Of a stretch of 64,000 nucleotides of DNA, positions 7,727-15,652 are shown in pieces. The DNA lies in contig MICF01000005.1 in assembly GCA_001829785.1 (NCBI GenBank), positions 310,001 to 374,000 of the forward strand, written 5' to 3'. The notes under the pieces are model-generated. The model searched no databases, was not told the origin of the DNA, and saw only the letters and a list, made by a program, of their open reading frames with translations. This DNA is from Sulfurimonas sp. RIFOXYD12_FULL_33_39 (GTDB taxonomy: Bacteria; Campylobacterota; Campylobacteria; Campylobacterales; Sulfurimonadaceae). Made by a program: the position numbers and the translations under genes. Position 1 is the first letter of the stretch. Each line of letters begins with the position of its first letter.

Positions 7727-8539
7727 ATGTCAAAAGTTGTTTTAATCACGGGTGCTACTTCAGGGATGGGTGAGCTTAGTGCAAAATTTTTAGCAGATAG
7801 CGGATACATTGTATATGCAGGTTCAAGAGATGAAAATGTAAAAAGCGGTGATAGTAATTTAAAACATGTATATATAGATGTTACAAAAACGGCTACCATA
7901 AAGAGTGCGGTAGATACTATTATAAAAAAAGAGGGCAAAATTGATGTACTTGTAAATAATGCAGGTTACGGGCTTTTAGCAACTCTAGAAGATGGCACTG
8001 ACGATGAGATTTTCAATCAGTTTGATGTAAATGTTTTTGGACTCATAAAAACTACACGAGAAGTTCTACCACACATGAGAGAAGCAAAAAGCGGAGTTAT
8101 TATCAATCTTAGCTCTTTTTTAGGCAAAATGGGGCTTCCACTTCTTTCTTGCTATAACGCTTCAAAATATGCTGTTGAGGGTATTACGGACTCGCTTAGA
8201 TTTGAAACACTACCTTTTAATGTAAGAGTACACTCTATAGAGTCAGGACTATTTGGCACAAATTTTGTAAAAAAAGGGTTAGTAGCAAATGCTAAAACTA
8301 CAAGTGAAGACTCCCCATACAAAGAACTTGTATCTCATTTTGTCCCTATCGTTGCAAAGGCTATAAATGAAGGACCAAACCCTCAACCGATTGCAGACGC
8401 AATCAAACATATTATAGAAAATGAAGATGCAGATATTGCTATTGCGGTAGGTGCAGAGGCGAAAGCTTTTGTTCCTCTGAGAAAAGAGCTAAGTGATAAA
8501 GATTTTGAAAAGAAAATAAAAGATACTTTTGGAATTTAA
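7727..8539 (+). CDS. Short-chain dehydrogenase/reductase (SDR), copy 2
   Basis: 270 residues with TGATSGMG (cofactor), NNAGYG, INLSSF (catalytic Ser) and YNASK (catalytic Tyr and Lys). It is the paralogue of the SDR at 5884, matching it over nearly the whole length. ATG 7727 follows an AGAGGAG ribosome binding site. Unlike copy 1, it has its own strong promoter with TGCTAAAA repeats, so the two copies are likely expressed under different conditions. Physiological substrate unknown; co-regulation with the peroxidase/cytochrome operon suggests a stress or redox role (inference). Confidence 0.88.
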   Translation: MSKVVLITGATSGMGELSAKFLADSGYIVYAGSRDENVKSGDSNLKHVYIDVTKTATIKSAVDTIIKKEGKIDVLVNNAGYGLLATLEDGTDDEIFNQFDVNVFGLIKTTREVLPHMREAKSGVIINLSSFLGKMGLPLLSCYNASKYAVEGITDSLRFETLPFNVRVHSIESGLFGTNFVKKGLVANAKTTSEDSPYKELVSHFVPIVAKAINEGPNPQPIADAIKHIIENEDADIAIAVGAEAKAFVPLRKELSDKDFEKKIKDTFGI

Positions 8540-8602
8540 GTACTTCTTATAAGTATAAATAATAGCGCAAAGGTTTGTTATACTGTCCATAATTTCCTTT
8601 TG

Positions 8603-8666
8603 TGCTAAAATAAAATTCTTCTATTGCTAAAAGAGACTTGATTGATATCTATTTTTTATATATACT
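8603..8666 (+). promoter_or_regulatory. Predicted AraC-activated promoter of the peroxidase/cytochrome operon
   Basis: TGCTAAAA at 8603-8610 and 8625-8632 (22-base spacing), a five-base gap, -35 TTGATT (8638-8643), a 17-base spacer and -10 TATACT (8661-8666). It matches the 7637-7700 promoter in every spacing and most bases, showing that the two are duplicated or under selection together. Confidence 0.7.
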
Positions 8667-8722
8667 CTATATCAAAAAATAAAACTATAATAAGAAATTA
8701 AAAATACTTTAATGGATTGTAA

Positions 8723-9916
8723 ATGAAAAAACTATTCTTTTATACGGTTCTAATAGCAATAGTAGTAATAAGCACTATCTTAACAATAGCACTTTTAACT
8801 CCTTCAAAAATAATTCCCAAATACAGCGACGACAAGCTAAGAGAGCTTGCTCTCTCTAAAGGTTTAAAACCGACTCCTACCTCATTTGAGAAACTTTTAG
8901 AAATTGTTGATTCGCAAGAAAATCCAGTTACACCGCAAAAAATTGCACTAGGAGCAGAACTCTTTTTTGATACCAATCTCTCAAAAAATCAAAAAACAAG
9001 CTGCGCTACATGTCACTCTTTTGATAAAAATCTAAAAAATAAAAAAGCGTTGATTAGTACGCTGGAAGAGAAAAATCAAAAACTTACCGATTGCGCTGCG
9101 TGTCATTTACAAGACCAAAGCGGTGTTGACAGATTTACCTTTTCTGAGGGAGATTCTGCGGTTCCTCATCCATATCTACTAAACACTCAGACTATACTAA
9201 ACTCATCTCTTGCAAAATATCTGACATGGAGCGGTGAAGTCAAAAGCATAAAAGAGCAGAGCGAAAATTCACTAATAGCCCACCATAAAATGAATATGAC
9301 CCCAAAAGAGGTAGAGGACAGATTAGGCAAAAACCCTGCGTATGTAAAAAGTTTTCAGGAAGTTTTTAAAGATGGTATAAGCTTTGAAAATAGCGCAAAG
9401 GCTATAGAGGCTTACGCAAAAACTCTTATTACGCGCGGTGCTTATGATAGATTTTTAGAAGGCGATAATGAGGCTATGAGCCATGATGCAAAAAGAGGTC
9501 TGGCTAACTTTATCAGCTTTGGATGTAAAGGGTGCCATAACGGAATGAGTTTGGGCGGTCAAACCATAGAGAGGTTTCCGCTTAGAAAGTTTGCTCAAGT
9601 TTACGACTTTAGACCAAATCTTGAACTTCTTCCTAAGATAAAAAGAATCGATAATGAATTTCCTTTTGAAAATAGCGGTAAATTTTTAGGAAAAAATAAT
9701 GAGCACCTCTTTAGAGTACCGATTTTGCGAAATGTTACAAAGACTTCTCCATATTTTCATAACGGCGCAGTACCTAAAATTCGTGAGGCGGTAGATGTTA
9801 TGGCAAAACATCAATTGGGACGCCATCTAACTCTTACTCAGATTGATGAGATAGTAGCATTTTTACATACACTTGAAGGCAATATCGTTGAGTACGACAT
9901 GAAGGATTACAAATGA
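8723..9916 (+). CDS. Membrane-anchored tri-heme cytochrome c peroxidase (CCP/MauG family)
   Basis: 397 residues with an N-terminal membrane anchor (about 5-25). The di-heme peroxidase core is visible: ALGAELFFDTNLS then CATCH (94-98) in the first domain, and CKGCH (268-272) in the second, followed by LFRVPILRNVTKTSPYFHNG, which is typical of the family. A third motif, CAACH (124-128), lies within the first domain about 30 residues after the first; standard bacterial CCPs have two hemes. The family reduces H2O2 to water in the periplasm using electrons from cytochromes. It overlaps the next gene by four bases, and the pair is probably an electron-transfer unit. Confidence 0.88.
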   Translation: MKKLFFYTVLIAIVVISTILTIALLTPSKIIPKYSDDKLRELALSKGLKPTPTSFEKLLEIVDSQENPVTPQKIALGAELFFDTNLSKNQKTSCATCHSFDKNLKNKKALISTLEEKNQKLTDCAACHLQDQSGVDRFTFSEGDSAVPHPYLLNTQTILNSSLAKYLTWSGEVKSIKEQSENSLIAHHKMNMTPKEVEDRLGKNPAYVKSFQEVFKDGISFENSAKAIEAYAKTLITRGAYDRFLEGDNEAMSHDAKRGLANFISFGCKGCHNGMSLGGQTIERFPLRKFAQVYDFRPNLELLPKIKRIDNEFPFENSGKFLGKNNEHLFRVPILRNVTKTSPYFHNGAVPKIREAVDVMAKHQLGRHLTLTQIDEIVAFLHTLEGNIVEYDMKDYK

Positions 9917-11715
9917 GAGCTATCTATATAAAATTTTTGGTTTTTGTAATGTTTTTTACTGGTGTTGTTCAATTAAAAGCACTTGATTTTGCTTGGGAAT
10001 ATTTTAGAACTATTCAAGCATTCCATATCATAGCCTCTTTGATTATTACTCTGTTTTTGGTTACTCCTTTTATATATCAACATATTTATAAATTCTTTTT
10101 TATAAAAAAGGTAAACAGTATAAACGGATGGCTACTGCTACTTATATTTTTTCTCCTTACAATTAGCGGTTTATACCTATTTTTAGCAGGAAACAGAGGA
10201 GGAGATACGTTTGGAATCATCTCATTTAACGTACATCTCTACGGTTCGTTTGCTTTGATACTATTTTTTATTTACCATGTACTTCAAAAACAAAATGTGC
10301 AGTTATCCGTAGTAGCAATGTTGTTTACTATTCTAAATCCTGCTCTTTCTCATGCCGCTACGGATAAACTATCTCTTATAGAAACAGATGCCAAAACTGG
10401 AATATACCATAATGAGGATTTTACAAACTCCGCAAAATGTAAATCCTGCCATGAAGAGATATTTAATCAATGGAGCAACTCGAACCACTACCATATGACA
10501 GGGTCAAACCCATACTATATGGTAATGGAGACATTAGCAGGAGAGGTAGAAGGACAGGAGTTTCGCAAATGGTGTATGGGGTGTCATAATCCAAGCGCAC
10601 TTACAACAGGTCTTAGTAAAACAACACATCCGATGCAAGGCAATATCGTAAGTGACGAACTATTTGAAAAAAATGCAAAAACACTTGTAGAATCTTTTAA
10701 ATCACAAGGAAATTTCAGACTTGAAGAGGGCGTTTCATGCGTTACATGTCATAGAATAACAGAAGCAAAAGGCAAAGGTAATGCTTCATTTAAACTCTCA
10801 TTAGAGCGAAAAAAATATGCTTTTGAAGATAGCGATTCAGGTACCGGTCATTGGTTTAGCGAAAAACTGATAAATTCAAACCCTGATGCTCACAAAAAAA
10901 GTTACATGGATCCGCTTTACAAACAGAGCAAATATTGTGCCTCTTGCCACGACGAGTTTCATCCAAAAACAGGGATGAAAATTGTTTCTACATTTGATGA
11001 GTGGAAAAAATCTCCGTTTAATAATCAAAAAGATAAAACCAAACACAAGACATGTATAGACTGCCATATGACAAATCTTAAAGACGGCAAATTCTCGCCA
11101 CTCAAAGGAACATCTACCAAGGGCGGTGTTCTAAAAGATGATGTAAAGGTTCACTACTTTGCAGGTTCAAACCACTTTTTATCCGGCTTGAAAAGTAAAA
11201 CAAACGAAGAACAGACAATTGATTTGCTGAAAACTTCTGCAAAACTTGATGTTGATATTAAAAACGGCATATTAGTAATCGGAGTAACTAATGTCGGCGC
11301 AGGACACCATCTACCAACCGGAGTTGCCGACTTTAGAGAATTATGGCTTGATGTAAGCATAAAAGACAAAAACGGCAATCTAATATTTTCAAGCGGAAAA
11401 CTAAAGAATGACGGCAATATTGAAGATGGAAGCAGACTTTTTCAAAAAGTATTCGGCGATGAAGAGGGCAAACCTGTGGGACTATTATTTTGGAAATATA
11501 AAACACTACTAAGCGATACCAGAATACCCTCAGGAGAGAGAAGAGTTGAGAGCTTTGCAATAAAACAAGATGCTCTTTATCCTCTTGACGTAGAGATAAA
11601 ACTAAACTTTAGAATTTATCCTCAGTGGGTAAGCGATGCGGTTAAAAAAGTTTTTCCTACACTTCCAAATCCACCGGTAGTAGAACTTATAAAAGTAATA
11701 AAAGAGTTTAAATGA
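9913..11715 (+). CDS. Fusion of four-helix cytochrome b-like membrane domain and five-heme cytochrome c
   Basis: 600 residues. After a hydrophobic N-terminus, about four membrane segments (to residue about 145) carry histidines at 38, 57, 108 and 122, positions that could ligate b hemes. Then follow CKSCH (176-180), CMGCH (221-225), CVTCH (276-280), CASCH (342-346) and CIDCH (381-385). The first is in the CKSCHEEIFNQW context of cytochrome c554-like multiheme domains. A C-terminal beta-rich region (about 430-590) includes GHHLPTG. Such a protein could oxidise quinol in the membrane and pass electrons to the periplasmic peroxidase encoded just upstream; this is inference from architecture and ATGA-type overlap with both neighbours. 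Confidence 0.82.
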   Translation: MRAIYIKFLVFVMFFTGVVQLKALDFAWEYFRTIQAFHIIASLIITLFLVTPFIYQHIYKFFFIKKVNSINGWLLLLIFFLLTISGLYLFLAGNRGGDTFGIISFNVHLYGSFALILFFIYHVLQKQNVQLSVVAMLFTILNPALSHAATDKLSLIETDAKTGIYHNEDFTNSAKCKSCHEEIFNQWSNSNHYHMTGSNPYYMVMETLAGEVEGQEFRKWCMGCHNPSALTTGLSKTTHPMQGNIVSDELFEKNAKTLVESFKSQGNFRLEEGVSCVTCHRITEAKGKGNASFKLSLERKKYAFEDSDSGTGHWFSEKLINSNPDAHKKSYMDPLYKQSKYCASCHDEFHPKTGMKIVSTFDEWKKSPFNNQKDKTKHKTCIDCHMTNLKDGKFSPLKGTSTKGGVLKDDVKVHYFAGSNHFLSGLKSKTNEEQTIDLLKTSAKLDVDIKNGILVIGVTNVGAGHHLPTGVADFRELWLDVSIKDKNGNLIFSSGKLKNDGNIEDGSRLFQKVFGDEEGKPVGLLFWKYKTLLSDTRIPSGERRVESFAIKQDALYPLDVEIKLNFRIYPQWVSDAVKKVFPTLPNPPVVELIKVIKEFK

Positions 11716-12092
11716 GAATCTTTTTATGTCTAATACTTTTTAGCACTCTTGCTTTTGGCGAACATGTAAGATGGCAAAGCGAGTATGATAAAACGTTAAT
11801 AGAGGCAAAAAAAGAGAACAAAGAGTTACTGCTTTTAATAATAAAAAAAGAGTGTGAAAAATGCAAATCGGTTTTTGTTGATATTTTTAATAAAGAAGAG
11901 ATTCAAGAGAAAATAAACCAAAAATATTTAGCAGTAGTTGTCTTTTTTGAAAATCAAAACAGTTACCCAGTCGAGCTATTTTATACACAGCAATTTCCGG
12001 CACTTTTTTTTGTATCAAAAAAGGATGAGTCATTTTTGCAAACACCGCTCTTTGGCTCTTTTACAACTAAAGATTTACTAAATAAACTCTAA
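11712..12092 (+). CDS. Secreted thioredoxin-fold protein
   Basis: 126 residues with a signal peptide (about 1-16, ending in LAFG) and a short thioredoxin-like domain with a CEKC redox motif (about residues 49-52) after LLLIIKKE, resembling the Thioredoxin_7/DUF255-like group. A cis-Pro segment (QFPALFFV) is present. It overlaps the pentaheme gene by four bases and ends in a strong hairpin. It may reduce the heme-binding or catalytic cysteines of the two cytochromes, or help cytochrome maturation (inference). Confidence 0.75.
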   Translation: MRIFLCLILFSTLAFGEHVRWQSEYDKTLIEAKKENKELLLLIIKKECEKCKSVFVDIFNKEEIQEKINQKYLAVVVFFENQNSYPVELFYTQQFPALFFVSKKDESFLQTPLFGSFTTKDLLNKL

Positions 12093-12129
12093 TACTTTTT
12101 TGGACATGTAAATGTCCAAAAAAAGTATT
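12091..12129. terminator. Bidirectional intrinsic terminator
   Basis: A long hairpin: AATAC, six T, GGACAT, loop GTAA, ATGTCC, seven A, GTATT, with one bulged A. The A and T runs flank the GGACAT/ATGTCC core, so it can terminate transcription from both the peroxidase operon and the convergent lipoprotein gene, whose stop codon lies at its end. Confidence 0.8.
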
Positions 12130-12532
12130 AATGACCTGAGCTAGACTTTTTTGCCAACTCTTTTTTAATAGCACTCATAAGATCTTCAATATCAGATTCA
12201 CTTGCACTATCTTTTGAACAAGTTACATACTCATTATGAAACTTAACATTAGTAGAAACCGTTTTACCGTCAGAAGTTTTTTCAGCTATAAACTCATTTA
12301 TTTTAAACGGTGTCATTTTCCATCCGATATTTTCACCTGCAGTTCTTATAGCATGCATAACTTTTTCAATATTATGACTTTCTACATGTAATGCACCGCG
12401 AGAAGCTTCACTTTTATAAATTGACGAATTTTCCTCCGCATTTGATGGAAGAACACCCAAAGATGAGCCACAACCTGTTCCCAATATGATAGTCACTACA
12501 GAAATAGTAGCAATTGACAAGAGTTTTTTCAT
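12128..12532 (-). CDS. Predicted lipoprotein of unknown function
   Basis: 134 residues. The N-terminus is a lipoprotein-like signal (MKKLLSIATISVVTIILGTGC), with the candidate lipidated Cys at 21. The rest is soluble, with a pattern like small conserved proteins of unknown function (HNIEKVMHAIRTAGENIGW, then a beta-rich part) and a Ser/Lys-rich tail. No family recognised. Single gene, convergent with the peroxidase operon. Confidence 0.68.
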   Translation of the reverse strand: MKKLLSIATISVVTIILGTGCGSSLGVLPSNAEENSSIYKSEASRGALHVESHNIEKVMHAIRTAGENIGWKMTPFKINEFIAEKTSDGKTVSTNVKFHNEYVTCSKDSASESDIEDLMSAIKKELAKKSSSGH

Positions 12533-12599
12533 TTTTACCCCTCGATTTTATTAAATTTTACATAAAATTAATTCTATTTAAAAAAAATTAATTAATCAA

Positions 12600-12608
12600 T
12601 GATATAAT
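12600..12608 (+). promoter_or_regulatory. Extended -10 promoter element
   Basis: TGATATAAT, 42 bases before ATG 12651 of the 64-residue membrane protein; one of several identical nonamers in this window at plausible promoter distances. Confidence 0.5.
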
Positions 12609-12650
12609 AATAGATATAAAATAAAATTTAAATTCAAAAAAAGAGTAAAA

Positions 12651-12845
12651 ATGACGATTCAAGATGCCGTAATTATTTGTGTTATGGGTGTTCCTATGCT
12701 GTTGTTCTCTGTATTTCCAGGCTTGAAGTTGGCCGACTTTCTTGAAGAGAAATATAATATGCAAGAAAAACAGAAGAGAATCGTTGCAATTACTACCACA
12801 GTGCTGTTTACAATAACTTTATCGTCTTTACTACACTATATTTAA
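12651..12845 (+). CDS. Small membrane protein upstream of the nor operon
   Basis: 64 residues with two hydrophobic segments (about 6-24 and 44-62) around a charged loop EEKYNMQEKQKR. The start is preceded by AAAAGAG. No family recognised. It has its own promoter and is separated from the nor operon by a 200-base gap holding an FNR-type box, so it is probably not part of the same transcript, though read-through is possible. Confidence 0.6.
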   Translation: MTIQDAVIICVMGVPMLLFSVFPGLKLADFLEEKYNMQEKQKRIVAITTTVLFTITLSSLLHYI

Positions 12846-12959
12846 TTATAAAAAAATCCGCTTTAAAAAATAAAAAAACTGCCCTATAAAATAGTTTTAT
12901 GTTTCGATTTGTTACATTAATAATAAAAGAAACCTTAAATTTTAAATTAACTAAAAAAA

Positions 12960-13001
12960 TTGATATAAGTCAACAAATTTTAAACTAAATAGGACTAAAC
13001 T
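12960..13001 (+). promoter_or_regulatory. FNR/NNR-type promoter of the nor-nirS operon
   Basis: TTGATATAAGTCAA (12960-12973) matches TTGAT-N4-ATCAA with a single mismatch. A -10-like TAAACT at 12996-13001 places the start near 13008, about 41 bases from the box centre, as in class II FNR-activated promoters. It is the only strong candidate promoter before the 108-residue gene, norC, norB and nirS. Confidence 0.65.
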
Positions 13002-13045
13002 TCTCTTGATTCTGAAAAATTTAGTAATTGAAGGAGAACATTAAT

Positions 13046-13372
13046 ATGTCCGGTGATGTTTTAATAACACAAGATATTCTTGCTGGTGATTTCTTGACCA
13101 TTTTTGTCTCTTCTGCTCTTGTTTTAGTATTTGGAGGATTCTATGTTGGTATATATACTGCTGTAAAAGTTAATCTACTTAAAGGATGGGCTATGCCTTT
13201 TGGTTATCTATTTTGGATGCTGGCGGCTTATTGTCTGTACCTTATGGGAAGTTTAATGCATGTAAATAATTTTACGGCAAAGGCCTTAGTTGTTGCTGCA
13301 ATCGGATTGCTTTTGCTTCCGCACGCAGTTTATTACATGCAAGATCGTGTTCATGAAGAGAATGAACACTAG
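13046..13372 (+). CDS. Three-helix membrane protein leading the nor operon
   Basis: 108 residues from ATG 13046, chosen over an upstream TTG because GAAGGAG (13029-13035) is correctly placed for it. Three hydrophobic spans (about 18-38, 50-70 and 78-95) with histidines in SLMHVNN and LLPHAVYY and a His/Glu-rich tail. I do not recognise a named family; it is not NorE, NorD or NorQ. Its place directly before norC (37-base gap) and behind the FNR-type promoter argues for a role in nitric oxide reductase function or assembly. Confidence 0.72.
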   Translation: MSGDVLITQDILAGDFLTIFVSSALVLVFGGFYVGIYTAVKVNLLKGWAMPFGYLFWMLAAYCLYLMGSLMHVNNFTAKALVVAAIGLLLLPHAVYYMQDRVHEENEH

Positions 13373-13409
13373 TTTATATATATTGACCCATAATTTATAG
13401 GAGGGTACA

Positions 13410-14063
13410 GTGGCAAAAAAATCCGTATGGAGTGACAATCGCTTCTGGCAACGTTCAGCGGCGTGGATTACAGGATTCGCATCAATTCTTCTTATTTGGT
13501 TAACGTTTGATACGATACCGCAAATAACGATGGGAAATGATGCTGATTTACAAAGTGGCGTAACAAAAAGGGTTCCGGGACCTACTGTTATTAATTATAA
13601 GATTACTTATGAAATGGACAAAAAACGTGGACATGAAATTCCGGTAATCGGCGAGAAAGAGAAATTTTTCGGCAGAGACGACTGGAGTGAAGAAGAAGCA
13701 GCAGCATTACTTCATTTAGGTAAGTTAGGTTCACAAGCTAAAAACTGTATGAACTGTCATACACTTCTTGGAAACGGTGCGTATTATGCTCCTGATTTAA
13801 CTAAATCATGGCTAGATCCAGCATGGCAAGCAAACGGTTCAATGCAAGCTATGACAGGTAAAAGCACAAAAGAAGAAGCGATGGCTGAGTTTTTACAACA
13901 TCCGTCTCAATACCCTACTCATGCTCGTATGATGCCAAATCTTGGTATTACTGCTGAAGAGGCTAAAGGTTTAGTTGCTTTCTTAAAACATATGTCATCA
14001 ATAGATACAAATGGTTTCCCAAGAAACTTTGGAAAAATTCAAGGAGCAGTAAATGGCAAATAG
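13410..14063 (+). CDS. norC: Nitric oxide reductase cytochrome c subunit NorC
   Basis: 217 residues. One N-terminal membrane helix (about 16-34) anchors a periplasmic domain with a single heme motif CMNCH (113-117) and later Met residues, in the context NCHTLLGNGAYYAPDLTKSW that is typical of NorC. It carries electrons to NorB. It is longer than the roughly 150 residues of well-studied NorC proteins, with extra sequence between the membrane helix and the heme motif (residues about 40-95). AGGAGG precedes GTG 13410. Overlaps norB by 11 bases. Confidence 0.93.
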   Translation: MAKKSVWSDNRFWQRSAAWITGFASILLIWLTFDTIPQITMGNDADLQSGVTKRVPGPTVINYKITYEMDKKRGHEIPVIGEKEKFFGRDDWSEEEAAALLHLGKLGSQAKNCMNCHTLLGNGAYYAPDLTKSWLDPAWQANGSMQAMTGKSTKEEAMAEFLQHPSQYPTHARMMPNLGITAEEAKGLVAFLKHMSSIDTNGFPRNFGKIQGAVNGK

Positions 14064-15477
14064 TTATTTAACATCAGAATCAAAAAAACTAGCGACATGG
14101 TATTTTACTTTTGCTGCAATTATTTTTGGTGCACAATTACTTTTCGGTCTTGTAGCTGCTGTTCAGTACGTAGTTCCTGGCTTCTTATTTGAGATACTTG
14201 ACTTCTCCGTTGCAAGAACGCTGCATATCAATGCACTTGTTGTATGGATGGTTTTTGCTATGTTTGGTTCAGTTTATTGGTTACTGCCTGATGAAACAGG
14301 TATTGAAACAGTAGGTGTCGGTCTTGGAAAACTTCTTTTCTGGATATTTGCTGCTGCAATCGTAGTTGTTGTTCTTGTTTATCTATTTATTCAAGTTGGA
14401 CCTGCGGATGAAACAACTATTTGGTTCATTATGGAAGGACGTGAGTATATCGAAGCTCCTCGTTGGGCAGATATCGGTATAGTTGTAGTTGCTCTTGGAT
14501 TTGTTGCTAATCTTTTTATGACAGGTATTCAAGGTAACCGTTCAGGTATCGTAACTGTTTTAATGGCAGATATGATTGCTTTTGCCGGTCTATACTTAGC
14601 TGGTGTATTTTTTACAGACAACATCTCAATTGACCAATTCTGGTGGTGGTGGGTAATTCACTTATGGGTTGAAGCTACTTGGGAAGTTTTCGTTGGTTCG
14701 ATTGCGGCTTATGGTTTAATCACGATGATTGGTGCACACCGTAAAGTTGTTGAAATGTGGTTATGGATTGAAGTAACAATGTTATTCGGTTCAGGTATCC
14801 TTGGTTTAGGACACCACTATTTCTGGATTGGAACACCTGAATATTGGTGGGAAATCGGTGCACTTTTCTCTGCGCTAGAGCCATTACCACTTGTAGCAAT
14901 GTTTATCCACGTTCTTTATGACTGGGGTAGAATGCAAGGTGAAGAGAGTGCAAAAGGTCAAGAAGAGTCTGTTATTACAAATAAACCTGCATTTACATGG
15001 TTTGTTTTAAATGCATTTGGTAACTTCTTAGGTGCCGGTATCTGGGGATTCTTCCACACTTTACCACAGGTAAACCTTTATACACACGGTACACAGTTTA
15101 CATCAGCTCACGGACACTTAGCGTTCTTTGGTGCTTATGCTACTATTCTTATCGGTATGATGTACATAGGTGTTCAAGGCAAAAACGGTATTAAAGTTAT
15201 GAACAATACTACATCAACTATCTGGGCAACAAGCATGATTGTAGGTGGTGTTGTTGGTATGACTGTAGCACTTACTGTAGCTGGATATGTTCAAGTTCTT
15301 GTTTCTCGCGCACAAATGGGTGCTACATGGGCAGGTTACTTTGACGGTCAATCAGGTATGTGGTTTGCACAAGGTATGGATTGGAGACTTGCAATGGGTG
15401 TTGTTACATTCTTAGGTTTCTTATTCTTGGTAAAAGATTTATTGAGTATCGGCAAAGCTACTCATCACAAACGTTAA
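14053..15477 (+). CDS. norB: Nitric oxide reductase catalytic subunit NorB
   Basis: 474 residues, about twelve membrane helices, heme-copper oxidase superfamily. Ligands expected from cNOR structures are present: His58 (low-spin heme), His203 with Glu207 (HLWVEATWE) and His254/255 (GHHYFW) for the non-heme iron FeB, His353 and His355 (AHGHLAFFG) for the two hemes, and Glu276 for proton delivery. It reduces two NO to N2O. It overlaps norC and is followed after ten bases by a 50-residue membrane protein. No norD or norQ is nearby. Confidence 0.95.
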   Translation: MANSYLTSESKKLATWYFTFAAIIFGAQLLFGLVAAVQYVVPGFLFEILDFSVARTLHINALVVWMVFAMFGSVYWLLPDETGIETVGVGLGKLLFWIFAAAIVVVVLVYLFIQVGPADETTIWFIMEGREYIEAPRWADIGIVVVALGFVANLFMTGIQGNRSGIVTVLMADMIAFAGLYLAGVFFTDNISIDQFWWWWVIHLWVEATWEVFVGSIAAYGLITMIGAHRKVVEMWLWIEVTMLFGSGILGLGHHYFWIGTPEYWWEIGALFSALEPLPLVAMFIHVLYDWGRMQGEESAKGQEESVITNKPAFTWFVLNAFGNFLGAGIWGFFHTLPQVNLYTHGTQFTSAHGHLAFFGAYATILIGMMYIGVQGKNGIKVMNNTTSTIWATSMIVGGVVGMTVALTVAGYVQVLVSRAQMGATWAGYFDGQSGMWFAQGMDWRLAMGVVTFLGFLFLVKDLLSIGKATHHKR

Positions 15478-15487
15478 GGAGACAATT

Positions 15488-15640
15488 ATGTTTGAACCAT
15501 TTGTAGATGTTGTTCCGAGTTTTTTTGGTTGGTTAAACCAAGGACCGTTGACTTTAACAATCTTTTTACATACTTTTATTGTACTTCCAATGATTTGGAT
15601 TTACAAACAAGAGAAAGCTCGTTTAGAGCAAGAGGGTTAA
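15488..15640 (+). CDS. 50-residue membrane protein between norB and nirS
   Basis: ATG 15488 to TAA 15640, preceded by AAGGAG at a normal distance and ten bases after the norB stop. The product has an amphipathic start (MFEPFVDVVPSFFGW), one hydrophobic helix (about residues 22-40, with His27) and a charged tail ending in EKARLEQEG. It looks like a small subunit or assembly peptide for NorCB, similar in size to the tiny subunits of heme-copper oxidases, but I recall no named family. Confidence 0.7.
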   Translation: MFEPFVDVVPSFFGWLNQGPLTLTIFLHTFIVLPMIWIYKQEKARLEQEG

Positions 15641-15652
15641 TTAGTACTAGTA

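Noticed and set aside
12846..12959. Terminator between the 64-residue gene and the nor promoter (AAAACT...AGTTTT)
   Set aside because: The stem is six AT-rich pairs with a 12-base loop, too weak to call.
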